Origin: Annulohypoxylon bovei var. microspora
Lineage: Eukaryota; Ascomycota; Sordariomycetes; Xylariales; Hypoxylaceae
Reading direction: 5' to 3'
Assembly: GCA_022836615.1 (NCBI GenBank)
Contig: MU405257.1
Coordinates: forward strand, 1-64,000
Length of the DNA stretch: 64,000 nt
In this document: positions 14,579 through 26,759 of the stretch, in pieces
Layout: each line of letters begins with the position of its first letter
Position numbering within the stretch: the stretch's first letter is position 1
Notes under the pieces: model-generated
Seen by the model: the letters and a program-made list of their open reading frames with translations, nothing else
Database searches by the model: none
Told to the model about the DNA's origin: nothing
Translations under genes and position numbers: made by a program

Positions 14579-17500
14579 TATTGTAAATTCAATTTGGCTC
14601 CTATCTTGTAATGGACGGTTGTAATTTCTTTAAGGTCAGGAAATACGAAGTTCGTACAGATTACGAATATTTGATTCAAATATGGCTTCGGGGTTCAGCA
14701 TTGAATATTAATCTTGGCAGTTCTAGCAATTCCTACCGCATAATAATTGGATCTTCTAGATCTTCTAGATCTTCCTAGGAACCACATAACTCGTCATGTT
14801 TCCTTTAAGTCAACTATTCCAAAGTGTTCGTAAATAACTATTAGTTAACTGCTATCTTTAGTTATTCGGTAGTGTTATGAGTACCTAGCATCGACATCCA
14901 AGTTGACGAATATTTCATTACCTAGACCGATATGGTAGATTTAGGTAGGTAGGTAGGTAGGCAAATAAGTAGCCTCAACTATCCCAATCACATGGCAACG
15001 CTTCGAATTGCGTTTAGGAGCTTTCTTGTTGAGCCGCACTTTTCTCGTCGGGACTGATCTATAAGACACTGGTGAGTTAGTAAAGAACCACCACGGATGG
15101 TGAGACTCATTTGCCTCATACAACATCTTTCGGTTCGGCAAGACCCGAGCTTTATAAATCATTCATCAATCACCGCTACACCTCTACACCTCTACTAGAA
15201 CTACCCCTATCCACATCAGTTCTCTCTCGTGTTCACGCTGACGTTGAAAACGTTTCTCAGTCCCCGTGATGATCTTGACGGTCTGAAACGACCAGCCTCG
15301 CGCTTTTAAAGAAAATTTCAGACCGTCCGATCGCGGCTCTGAATTGGAGAGAATCATGGCTGGAGAGCTAACCAAAAGTTCTTAGACGAGCTCCTCGTCA
15401 GCACTAAGTCTTATAAGTCGTCCGATTTGCGATGTAGTCTTGATTGGTCGCGTACTAGCCCGCAGGATCAACTGGCGGAAGAGGCATCCAACTACAAGAG
15501 CGGTGTGATGAGTCCAATGTTCCATCCTCGTGCAGCCTGGGCTTGTTGCGCCGTATCCATCATTGGCTACTCACCTTTCTCAGCGGAATACAAACCGGCA
15601 TGTTACCTACCTACATAGTAGGTATCTTCGCCAATCTTGGTAGATCACTTGATCGGGTGCGGTTGTGAAACGAGGCCTATAATATCATCAATGCATAGGA
15701 ATGAAATGCGGAAGCCGATCATCGATTTTCGGTCGGTTGAAACATACCACCAGGTGGGTAGATGGATGACAGTGACATGTTTGTCTGCTCTTGTTCACTT
15801 CCTGTAGATAGGTATTTGAAAGCAGATGCCGAATGACTAGAGCTTCGTGCTTAGTTTGAAGTGGACCGAGTGGGGATTAGGTAGCTGACGTGATGTTTTT
15901 TGCCTGTGCCGTTTTATTATAATGATAATAATAATGATGATGATGATGAAAATTGAAGGTTTAAGGGTTACCCGGACTACCTACATGTATGTAGTGGCTT
16001 AAATGATAGATACGGTTACGGGATGTTTTTATAGGTAGGTGTCCGGTTTCCAAATGGATATTATTGCTCCTGCTCCGAGCCCGGAGACTGTGAAGTTGAT
16101 CAAGGCAAGAACCGTGTTCATCGCATCTACGGTACGCACGGATCGGGGGTCGGGTGCCGTGTGCTTATATATCGCATATAGTCATAAGATACCCCGCGTC
16201 CTCAAGCAATTTCCCGGTTTGACAATTACAACCCGCATGATTCATGTATGTATGGATGTGTCGCACGAAATGCTTCTTCCATCTAGGTACTTTAGATATC
16301 TGATTATATATCTTCTTGAGTGTAAGCTGACGCGGATCTGTCGAAGGGAATATCTTATATGCACTCATTTGGTCATCTGTTATATCTTTACTTCTTCTTA
16401 TAAGCTGAAAATCAAGTTATAAATTCTAGGTTCCTTATCCAAGGAGTACCTACATATATAGGTACCTACCTACCTAAGGTACCTTGAAGTTGAGAGCATG
16501 AGTGGACCTGGGGGCGGCTAATAGTACACAAAGGAAATGACGAGCTGCGGGATCTTGGGTACACAGGATGCTTTTGGGATATTACATATAACAGAATATT
16601 CAATTATAACCCTCACCGATGACGTGCGACTTTTTTAATGTCTTGCATTGCGGAAGCCGTTTCTTCTTCCACGAACCATCCTGCCGTCATCCACTGTTAG
16701 TGGTGACTACCAACCACCTCGTCACGTCCTATCATACTTGATCGGCAGTAGCATGTATTACAACTGTATATACATATGTATACCTAAGACACCTTCTGAT
16801 TTTAGATCCAGCCAGCCCTGAATGTAACAAAATCGATCCTCTTGCATGAGGGTCCTAAACCCCTTTTGTCACCCCTTGTCAGGCGATGAGTCCTAGTCCT
16901 TAATAACATCCAAATTCTCCCTGAGGTACACACCGTTCGGACCGTGCTATTTGCACACGCCGATGATTATCCCGAAATAGGATACGATGCAGGTGCATGA
17001 CTATGGGTGCTATCCCATCGTTCTCTTCTGGTGGAGCACGCCTTGCGTCTGTATGTACAGGTCCGTCCGGGCGAATCGGGATCGGTCTATCGTGCGAAAT
17101 CCACCGCTAACAAGGGACTCTATGTACGCAGACCTGGTCGAGATGCCGGGAAGTGACAGCAGGCTAACGCGGGTTTCGTTGACACCCACTTCCCCCCGAT
17201 TCTACTCCGTCATGGAAGAGCTACCATATGAGTCAACCGGCCAGCCGCTAGAAGACCTTGGCTCATAATCCATGCGAGGAGTACAGCAAGATTAGGTACT
17301 GTACTCTGCTTTTCTTTCATTGTTCGGCCAATGACATGTAAATCTTCTCGGTTCCCATTTCTATGTTGCTTGTCCAACGGGTTCAAACTTCTTCAATCTT
17401 GTCCGGTATCACTGGTGTAAAACTCTCCTTTTCTGTGTGTAAATGTTTCGCCGTTTGGATTAGTTAGACGCTTCTTTTAAGTCGAGTTAGTCCTGCCACC

Positions 17501-17622
17501 TTTTCGCACTCCCCCCTTCCGCGCTACATGCCGCGTCTATATTCCGGAGGGCTATTGCCAAATCTTAGCTCTTGGATTTCTTTAGAATTCCGAGCTTAAC
17601 TCCGAATCCATATCACCACAGC
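14579..17622. other. Intergenic region between AT-rich block and ABC transporter
   Basis: Base composition is normal but I recognise no gene. Short open frames occur on both strands without family resemblance or splice logic. Visible elements are a TAGGTAGG tract at 14,944-14,961, a TCTTCTAGA duplication near 14,755-14,775, a 12-bp inverted repeat (15,277-15,288 with 15,316-15,327), a GATAAT/GATGAT microsatellite near 15,922-15,949, and a TAGGTACC/TACCTACC-rich stretch at about 16,445-16,485. The last few hundred bases are presumably the ABC transporter promoter and 5' leader. Confidence 0.5.
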
Positions 17623-20600
17623 ATGCCTGACATGACGGTGGTGCTCGTGACTTCAGCTGTCGGCTTAGGAGCTGTCACAGCACTCTCCCTTCCGGCCGCG
17701 CTGAACCTGGGTAGACTGCGTAGCCGTGGCTCGAAATTCGCGGCTGGAGTTTACGGGGATAAGGATGGCAAAAGTACGCCAGACGCCGTTCAAGCCTTCA
17801 GTAACAAGACCCCCAAGGCCGCTATTATCATATTCTCCTTGATTGGTCTCGGTATATCGATAGCTCTCGCTGTGATCTCGACGTTGGGCACACAAGGGGG
17901 GGTTGAAGGCAGTTTGTTCCTCGAGAATTGGTTGGCCGTCCCAATTTGGGTAAGCAAGCTCACTGTTACACACAAAACAAACTGAAACTGTCAGATTACT
18001 GACATATACTGTTTCACATGGACGCAGGCTCTTTTGACCTTACAGGCTGTCTGTATTACGTCTAACCGGAACTCGGTGTCTGCTTACGATCTAGGTGTTT
18101 GGTCATTCCTCTCTTGTATCATCCTCACCTCAGTTCTCGCCGTCCAGGGCGACGATGTAGCTATACTTTTACTAAAGCATGATGCTTCTGGGATATTCGC
18201 CTTACGCGTAGCAGAAATAGTTACTGCCGTCTGTCTAGCCGTCTCCAGCTTATCAATTCCTCGTCGCCCTGACGTATTCCATGATGGCCAGCCGGTGGAC
18301 AGGTTGTACACGGAATCGGCATGGAGCCGATTCAACTGGAGCTGGCCGGCTTACTTACTTCGCATGGCTGCTAAGAAGGGCAATCTCGACCTAGAGGATC
18401 TTCCTAGGCCGGATCAATACACAAGATCTAAGGAAACAACTGCTGATTGGGAAAGTCGCGGTTTCACCGGCCCGCTTTGGATTTCTATCATGCTCGCTCA
18501 CAAGCGGCTCTTCACACTCCAATGGATATTAAGTATCGTGACCGCATTTCTCAATATGGCGCCTCAGTGGGTTGTTTTACAACTGCTCAACATGCTAGAG
18601 CGACGACAAGGACATGAACGCCTGGGATATGAAGCCTGGGTCTGGGTCATCTTGATTGCTGTGGCCGTTCTTGTCCGGTCATGGGTCGAAGCTTACAATT
18701 ACTGGATATCGTGGGCGCAGATTTCCGTGCCAATCCGAGCTCAGTTATCGGCGCTGGTCTTCCAGAAATCAATGAGACGTAAAGATGTCAAGGAAGCTAG
18801 CAAGAAGAAAACCGCTTCGGAATCGTCCGAGCCGACCATTGCTGGCCCGATTGGGGAAACGTCTGCTGAAGACAGACCGGATATTGGCGAATTTGAGGAA
18901 GACGACGAGCAGATAAGAAAGAGCAAGCAAAGCACAGTCAATTTGATTGGTGTCGATGCTAAGCGGGTATCGGACTTTGCTGCGTTCAACAACATATTTC
19001 CCGAAAGTCTGTTTAAACTAATCGTATCGCTAGCCTTCCTCATAGAGCTTCTCGGATGGAAGGCCCTTCTCGCAGGCTTCTCGACGATGCTTGCCGTCAC
19101 CCCGTTGAATGTTTATTTCTCGAAGAAGTACTCTGATGCCCAGGATCGCTTGATGAAAGTTCGCGATGAGAAGATGGAAATCGTTTCAGAGGCTCTTCAG
19201 GGAATTCGCCAAATTAAATTCTCCGCTCTCGAACCCCAGTGGGAGAAAAAGATCGGCGATGTCCGAGAGCGGGAATTGAAATGTGTTTGGAGCGCCTTCA
19301 CCAATGATGTTATACTCATCGGGTGTTGGATTACAAGCCCGGTCATGCTCGCTGCCGTGTCTCTCGCCGTTTATGCTGCTCTGCACGGAAACTTATCCCC
19401 TTCGGTTGCCTTCGTTAGTCTTGGCGTCTTCAAGGCGCTTGAGGTTACCCTGTCTATCATCCCTGAGCTAGTGACTGATTTTGTCGATGCTTGGGTTTCC
19501 GTGAAGCGGCTAGATGCATATCTAAAGAGTGCAGAGATTTCGAAGATAACCAAAGAAGCTGACGAGGTTACTTTTGACGATGCGTCTATCGCCTGGCCTT
19601 CAGACAACCAAGAGGAGGAAGATCCCGATCGGTTCGTTCTACGAAATGTCAATATCACGTTTCCCAAAGGCGAATTATCCATCATATCAGGAAAAACTGG
19701 GAGTGGGAAAAGTTTAATGCTGGCAGCTGTCTTGGGCGAAGTAGATATTCTTGCTGGGTCTGTCAGCGTGCCTCGAGCCCCGTCTCAGCGCCACGACCAG
19801 AAAGCGAACAAAGATAATTGGATTATCCCAAGTGCCATCGCATTCGTTGCGCAGATACCATGGATTGAGAACGCGACTGTCAAGGACAACATTCTATTTG
19901 GTCTGCCATATGATGCGCGCCGATACAACAAGACGGTCGAGGTCTGCGCCCTAACTAAGGATATGGAAATGTTCAGTGATGGGGAGAACACGGAGATTGG
20001 CGCGAATGGTATTAACCTGAGTGGCGGACAGAAATGGCGAATCACGTAAGTCGAAGACTCCTTTAGAACTTAACGTCCCTCATATATGAGAAGATCAGGT
20101 TGTCCAAATAAAGCCCGCCTTGGCAAGCTGAAAATGGGTTCCCAAGTTTCCCAAAGTCCGCTATATGCGTTTACTAACATAAATTAGACTTGCGCGAGCT
20201 ATCTATTCTCGTGCGGGTATACTCGTCCTCGATGACATCTTTAGTGCGGTTGATGCCCATGTTGGCCGTCACATCTTCGAAAAGTGTCTAACTGGCGAGC
20301 TTTGTGTCGGACGAACGAGGATTCTTGTTACACACCACGTTGCATTGTGCGAGCCAAAAACAAAGTACCTCGTCGAGCTAAGAGATGGTCGCGTGTTAAA
20401 CGCAGGACTTATCTCGGAATTGGAGGAAACTGGAACCCTGCAACAGATTAAGAGCCACGAGCAGACAGACCAAGAGATCCGAGACGACGAGGCGTCAACA
20501 GCCATCAACTCCGAAGATACGTCTCAAGCTGACACTGAACCCGATGGAGAACCCCTGGTTAAAGTCCCCTCGAAGGCACAAGCACGCAAGTTTGTCGAGG

Positions 20601-22600
20601 AGGAAGGTCGCGAGAAGGGTGCCGTCAAGGGGAAAGTCTACGCAGCGTATCTCAAGTATAGCGGCTCGTGGTGGTTCTGGTCTACGATCCTTTTTCTGTT
20701 CGTATTCGTGCAGGTGCTAACAGTAGGACGTTCGTGGTGGCTTAAAATATGGACGGAATCATATGACGAACATGAACAGAGCCTCAATTCCCAAAAAGAA
20801 AAGCAGACATACGCATATCAATTTACCCTACCGCAGTTTACGATGAACAGCATGGCCCAACCTATGGTCCAGCCAATGACCCAATCAGAAAACACAAGTC
20901 TAGGCTTCTACCTCGGTATATACATCTTCCTCTCGGTTTTCACTTCCCTAGTCTCAACGTTCCGGTACTACTACGTCTTCTACGGGTCGATACGTGCTTC
21001 TAGGCAGCTCTTCGCCAAGCTAAACTTCGTGGTACTCCGAGCTCCACTCCGATGGTTAGATACTGTTCCCCTAGGTAGAATCCTAAACCGGTTTACGGCC
21101 GATTTCCATTCCGTGGATACACATATGGCATATTCGATGGCATTTGCGGGAAGCGCATTTCTCAACCTCGCAGGTGTCGTTGTCGCTGGACTATTCGTCT
21201 CGCCCATAATCATCGTCCTGGCATTCATCTTGCTTTTAATCTGCGCATTCTATGCACTCCGCTATATTCAAGGGGCTAGGCCAGTGAAACGCCTCGAATC
21301 GGTCACCAAATCCCCCGTGTTTGAACAATTCGGATCGGCCTTGACTGGTGTCCAGACGATCAGGTCATTTGATAAGTCCCAGACCTATATCGATCGTATG
21401 TACCTGAAACTGGACGATTGGACTGTAGCAACTTGGCATCTCTGGCTATTCATTCGTTGGATGGGATGGAGGATGTCGGTGGTGGGAAGTTTCTTTGCTT
21501 CATTCGTCGCCATACTTATCCTCCTGGCCCCCGAGATCGACGCATCGCTCGCCGGATTTGGAATGGCATTTGCGCTTGAGTTTTCGGGTCACGTCATGTG
21601 GACCATCCGACATTACGCAAATGTCGAGCTAGAGATGAACGCAGCGGAGCGAATCGTCGAATACACCGAACTACCAACGGAAAGTCTGGAGGGTAAGAGT
21701 CCACCAGCGGCCTGGCCAACGGAGGGGCGCGTTGAAGTAAATGATCTTGTGGTTAGTTATGCGGAAGATCTGCCGCCTATACTTAAGGGTCTTAACTTCA
21801 CCGTCGAAAGGAACGAGCGTGTCGGTGTAGTGGGACGTACCGGTGCAGGCAAATCGTCTCTGACGCTTGCCTTCTTCCGTTTCCTCGAGGCCCGGTCCGG
21901 AAGCATCCACATTGATGGACTAGACATCTCTAAAATCAAGCTACACGACCTGCGAAGCCGGCTGGCCATCATCCCACAGGACCCAGTTCTATTCAGTGGC
22001 ACCGTGCGCTCGAATCTCGACCCCTTCGATAATCACACGGACGAGGAGCTGTTTGACTCGCTAGCCCGCGTACACCTCATCTCCGAAAACGAACACGAGA
22101 ACGGTATCGCTAACGGCAACGGCAACGAGCCCTCGCCAGGCACGTCTGGTGCTTCCACGCCAACCTCGGACCGGAAAAAGAAGAACAAGAACATCTTCCG
22201 CAACCTGCTCTCGCCCATCTCGGAGGGCGGCCTCAACCTGTCGCAGGGGCAGAGACAGCTGCTGTGCCTGGCGAGGGCCATAGTGTCGCACCCGAAGGTC
22301 ATGGTGCTGGACGAGGCGACGAGCGCCGTGGACATGACGACGGACGCGCTGATCCAGCGCAGCATCCGCGAGGAGTTCGGCGACAGCACGCTCATCGTCA
22401 TCGCCCACCGGCTGAGCACCATAGCCGACTTCGACCGCATCCTCGTCCTGAGCGACGGAAAGGTGGCCGAGTACGGGTCGCCGAAGGAGCTGTGGGAGCT
22501 GCAGGGGGGCGAGGAGGCCGGGCACGGCATGTTCAGAGCGATGTGCGAGCAGAGCGGTGAGAGAGAGCATTTGAGGCAGATCGTTTATGGGGAGGTCTGA
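17623..22600 (+). CDS. ABCC-family (MRP/YBT1-like) full ABC transporter
   Basis: I read three exons: 17,623-17,949, 18,028-20,045 and 20,188-22,600, joined by GT-AG introns of 78 and 142 bp (the second has branch site TTACTAACAT), giving about 1,585 residues. The ATG at 17,623 is the first in frame; the upstream frame has no ATG. An N-terminal hydrophobic TMD0-like region is followed by TMD1, NBD1 with Walker A GKTGSGKS (about residue 663) and signature LSGGQKWRIT spanning intron 2, then TMD2, and NBD2 with Walker A GRTGAGKS (about 1,331), signature LSQGQ, Walker B VMVLDEATSAVD and H-loop AHRLS. NBD1 has LDDIFSAVD, with Asp where the catalytic Glu normally sits. That is common in ABCC proteins and makes NBD1 the degenerate site. 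A low-complexity insert rich in Asn, Gly and Lys lies in NBD2. The family exports or stores conjugates and xenobiotics at vacuolar or plasma membranes; the substrate is unknown. Confidence 0.93.
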
Positions 22601-24023
22601 TTAGGGAGGTTGGGGTTGGGGTAATAGTGACTTGGGGATTAGAAAAGAGGTACGAAGAAACCCGGGGGTATGAAGTGATGAGATATATATACTGGAAGGG
22701 ATAAGAAAAGGCAAGGAGGAAAAGGGGGGGTATGTTAGATGGTATACTTGAGGTTAAGAGGGGCTATTTTGTTGTGTGCCTATGCCATACGGACAAGATA
22801 GGCGTGCATGGCTTGGCATGGCATGGTGAATGATAATATTAATTGATAAGGGCCTAACTATCATTTTTCTGTTGTTCTTTTTTCTCTAGGTCTGTGATAG
22901 ATAGCTTTGTGTCGTTTAGCAACAAGCTCTTTCTAAAGGTGCATAACTTACACATATCACAAGCGAGCACAAAACACATTCATGGAAGATCTGTTGTATC
23001 AATTCACATCATAGACATTCGCGATATCTCGTCTATGAACAGTCACAGTATTCACATAGAAAGTCAATTTTATCACGGGAAACCCCAATTCTTTTCCAGG
23101 GGCAATTCGGTGTAACTATGGAACAACCCGGCGGTGCTATCTAACAGCAGCATCGCGAGGTTTCGACAGTCGATTGATTGGATTAAAAGATCTTCATGAC
23201 TCAAGAAATTGGATCAAAACGAAAACCAACCCGTTCGTGTCATCCTGCCACAATCCCACGATCAATCCTCCAGGTTTCTTTTTCATTGTTGTCGTGGTAG
23301 AAGGCAGTTTTCCTAGACGTCCAATCGGTATCCTTGGATGTAAGGGAAGTTGCTCGTGCCAACCAAATAATAAGAGGATAATGAAAAAATGCGAAACCAA
23401 GGTTCGCGATGTGGAATGGATGTGAACTACTATGTAGTTGTACCAATGCGCCCGTTTGTATCGTTTGTATGAACAAGGAAAATAGCAAAACGGCCTGTGC
23501 TGCGGGAGGCCGGGTCGGAAATTATTATAGTGTGGTCATTGTAGCTCGTCGCGTTATATGTGCAAAGTGTGTACGCAATACAACCATCAAGACTGTCGTT
23601 TCTAATTGTTGCCAATCGGAGTCAAAAGGTTATAGAAAGCGTACAATCATGAAAGTATCCTCAGGTGACAAAGAGAATTCTCGGTACAGAGGGAAGAGGC
23701 CATGATCATTAAATCGTCGTCGTAGGTCATCATGGTCATTGTGAACTGGTGTCATTGTCGGCGATAAGTAACTCCAAGTAATCACAGAGTTTCGTAAGTA
23801 TCTCGTCGTAATGCGACAAGATGGGGAATGTAGATGTGCTAGGATGCCGGAAACATGTAGCACCTAGTTGAGGAGAAATTTGTGTGTACAACACAAATGT
23901 ACAGAAATATGTCATCGATAATCGGATGACTAGCCGTGGCTATCTTGATGGAGGCCCCTTTCCACCAAAGACTGGTCGAATCATAACAGAGAAATAATCT
24001 CTGAGCCTTCGTAGTGAAAAAGA
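22601..24023. other. Convergent intergenic region
   Basis: This stretch lies between the 3' ends of the ABC transporter and the minus-strand membrane protein. It should hold both 3' untranslated regions. Short frames on both strands show no recognisable domain. A purine-rich stretch around 22,600-22,740 follows the transporter stop. I see nothing else of note. Confidence 0.5.
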
Positions 24024-26759
24024 CTACGACTTCTTGACAAAGACGGCAATGAGACATGGAGCCACTACCATAGCGGCACAACACCAGGCAAGGAACATAT
24101 TTCGGATGAAATTACGTTGTCTGATAGTCATCCGGCGGATTTCATTATTGGTGTACCATCCTAGGGCCGGATCAAGCACTCCTGCCATGACGAGAAGTGC
24201 AATGAACGGAAAGATGGCTGACAGGAATGCAGTGAGTAAAAACCAACGACGTCGTCGTGCGCGAGCACCAGAGGAAAGATATGGTTCAATCATATCTTCC
24301 ATGGCCGCAACACTGAGCTGACTGTCGTCATCCATGTTCACATAGTGAACTGTGGTACCAGTCGAAAATACTCGGCGAGCCCCATCTTTCTGGCTGAGTA
24401 TGCGGGACTTCATCTTTCTGAGCCATGATCGTTTCGCTGTCGGGTGCGAAGAGGTATGACTCTTGGTGGCTGCGGGCGATTTAACTGGAGTCTGCTCGGT
24501 CTGAGCAAGATTGCGCCGTGTTGTCGCCGAGAAAGGTGTTGATAGATCTATATTATATTAGCAATGACCACCAGAGGAATTCAATATTATGAAGAGCTTA
24601 CCGTGTAGAGCATCCGCGTAAAAGACACTCGATGGGCTAAAATCTAGGGACAGGCGAGGGGCAGTAGTGCTTTCGCGCGTATAGATTCGGCGAGGTCGCT
24701 GGATATGGCTAGGGAAAGCTGGAATAGGTCGAGCTGATCCAGCCTTGACCGCACGCTGGTACCGCTCTTCTGCGGATTCCGTTTCATCCCTTTCGCCATT
24801 CTCTCGCTGCTCCCTGTTGATTCTCTGGGCCTCTTCTAGTGGGATAAGTTCGAAGTCGAACTTCGACTCCGACGAGGCCAGTTTCGCATTAGCCTTCGCA
24901 TTGCCTTTAGCTTGAGCGGCGGCGTCCAGTCTACCATTGCTGGTGGGCGTGAGCAAACCGGCACGGCGGTTTGGATAGTCGTCGTCCACGTGTCGGCGAT
25001 GGACTGGCTTCAGTGGCGAGACCTCTACAACCTTCGACGAACTCCGCTCGAACGATACATCACCTGATTCGGACTTGGGGGTAAATGGAGGGTGCTCTCC
25101 ACAAGGGCTGATGCCCACGTATCCGTCGTTGAGGTCAAACGCTCTTGCCGACCCGCGGATATTCAAGGGCAGAGGCTTCAATGGTAGAGGGTCCAATGTA
25201 TGAGGGACCTTCGTTACCGAAGTCGGCCGCTCGGATACCGAGTCGCGGAACTCATAACGAGATCGTCCAGCGCGTTTCATCGGAATTTCCAATCCTCCCT
25301 CACCATCCCTGAGTCGACTGCTATCGATTCGGATGAAAGGGTTGACGGGTATATTCCGACTAGGTCGGCTAGGCAGATGGGTATCGCTGTCGTCGCTTGG
25401 GAAGAAACGAGTCGAGTTATCGGGATACCCTCCCGTACGAGCAGGCTGACCTTTGGGAAGAAGCACAGCCTGCTTCGTATCTTTCAGATTGCGCATCTTG
25501 TATGACTCGGGCTGTCCTTTCATAGCAGGATGCTTAAGAACGCGAGCCCGAGATCCAATCCGAGAGCCAAACTGGTTTGGCGTTTTCCATTCATTTTCCG
25601 AGGTCCCAGCAACGCTGCTCCCTGTGGACTGAATGGCCTCCCGGCGGTTGGAAGGAGGCGTTTGGCCGAAACCAGCTTCACTGGTCATTTCTGTAGTAGA
25701 CCAATTGGCGGTCTCTGCAGAATCTCGGAGGGGGATTCCATCCTGGTGACCCTCGCCTATGCCGTTACCCTCATTGCATCGAAGGTTGGCGAAGGCGTTG
25801 TCGGTAGGGAGATTAGATCTCTGCTTTCTGACAAAGGGTGGACTACCGGGTGAAGAGCCAATGGTCGCCTCGCTTGCTTCTTCGACTCTACTCACACGTC
25901 GAAAAGCTCGACTTACATCCCGTCCTCTTGTGGGTTGTAGTGTGAGTGGATAGTGCCGACTAGCATGTCGGGCACTACGACGGGTCGGGGTATGGAAATC
26001 GTCGTAGGATGCAACACCGAATAAACCATCACGACGGCTTGCCTTGCCTTGACCATTGCGAGATCTCATGGACAGTGCAGAAGTGCGCCCAGACGACTGT
26101 GAAGGCGCCGACTCATATCCGCTCGCATGCAAATCAGGATCAAGCAGACATTGTGAGTCGGACACAGAATCGTCGTCTTCGGGGCTTCCACGACTGAATC
26201 CCAGGATCGGCTTGGCTCGCCGGTAACGACGAGTCGCGCTCTTGGGAGTCTCTGGGAGATCTGACGGTGGAATGCCAGACGAGCCAAGGTGCGAGCCAAT
26301 GCTACCTTGGTGTATTCCATCACGCCGAAATCCACGTCGTGACACTGATCGATCATGCGGGGGAGTAGCGGCGCTTGCCATGGGGTGGGCAGTATAGCCC
26401 TCCAAGATTCTATCAATGGTATTGCTAACATTATCCGATGGCTCAGCGTACTCACGGTCAGCCGCATTCCGTATCTTAGATAGCAATGTGTTAGATGATG
26501 CCGAGACTAACAGCTTCTCCACTGCATTATGGAGATCGCCATGGGACATCGACCGTCGGTACGATGTTAGGGATCTTGCGGTGGTGGAAGCACCACCCTC
26601 AACTGACACTGTATTATCTAAACCAGTGCCACTTGCCTCAGCCGATTGACGTTCAGAGGAAGGAGTAGTCATGTCGACTTTGGAGTTCTTGTTGCGAATA
26701 ATTTCTCCGTTAGACGCTTCTTGGGGTCCGCCGCTGCTCTTGCTGTTGGCAGGCGCCAT
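24024..26759 (-). CDS. Uncharacterised Ser/Arg-rich disordered protein with two C-terminal membrane helices
   Basis: I read two exons on the minus strand: 26,759-24,602 and 24,547-24,024, joined by a 54-bp GT-AG intron in phase 1. The product is about 893 residues. The first ~800 residues are low complexity, rich in Ser, Arg, Pro and Gly, with many RRS, SRR and SP sites, so probably disordered and phosphorylated. After an arginine cluster the tail has two hydrophobic segments, about 821-843 (WFLLTAFLSAIFPFIALLVM) and 870-890, and it ends VFVKKS, with a dilysine close to the C-terminus. That architecture fits a tail-anchored or hairpin protein of the ER or nuclear envelope with a long cytosolic domain. 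I do not recognise a family. Without splicing, the first exon's frame would end shortly after LHG and the membrane segments would be lost, which supports the intron. Confidence 0.75.

Noticed and set aside
22033..22570. Minus-strand frames of 165 and 169 codons
   Set aside because: Both are antisense to NBD2 of the ABC transporter and show no family resemblance.
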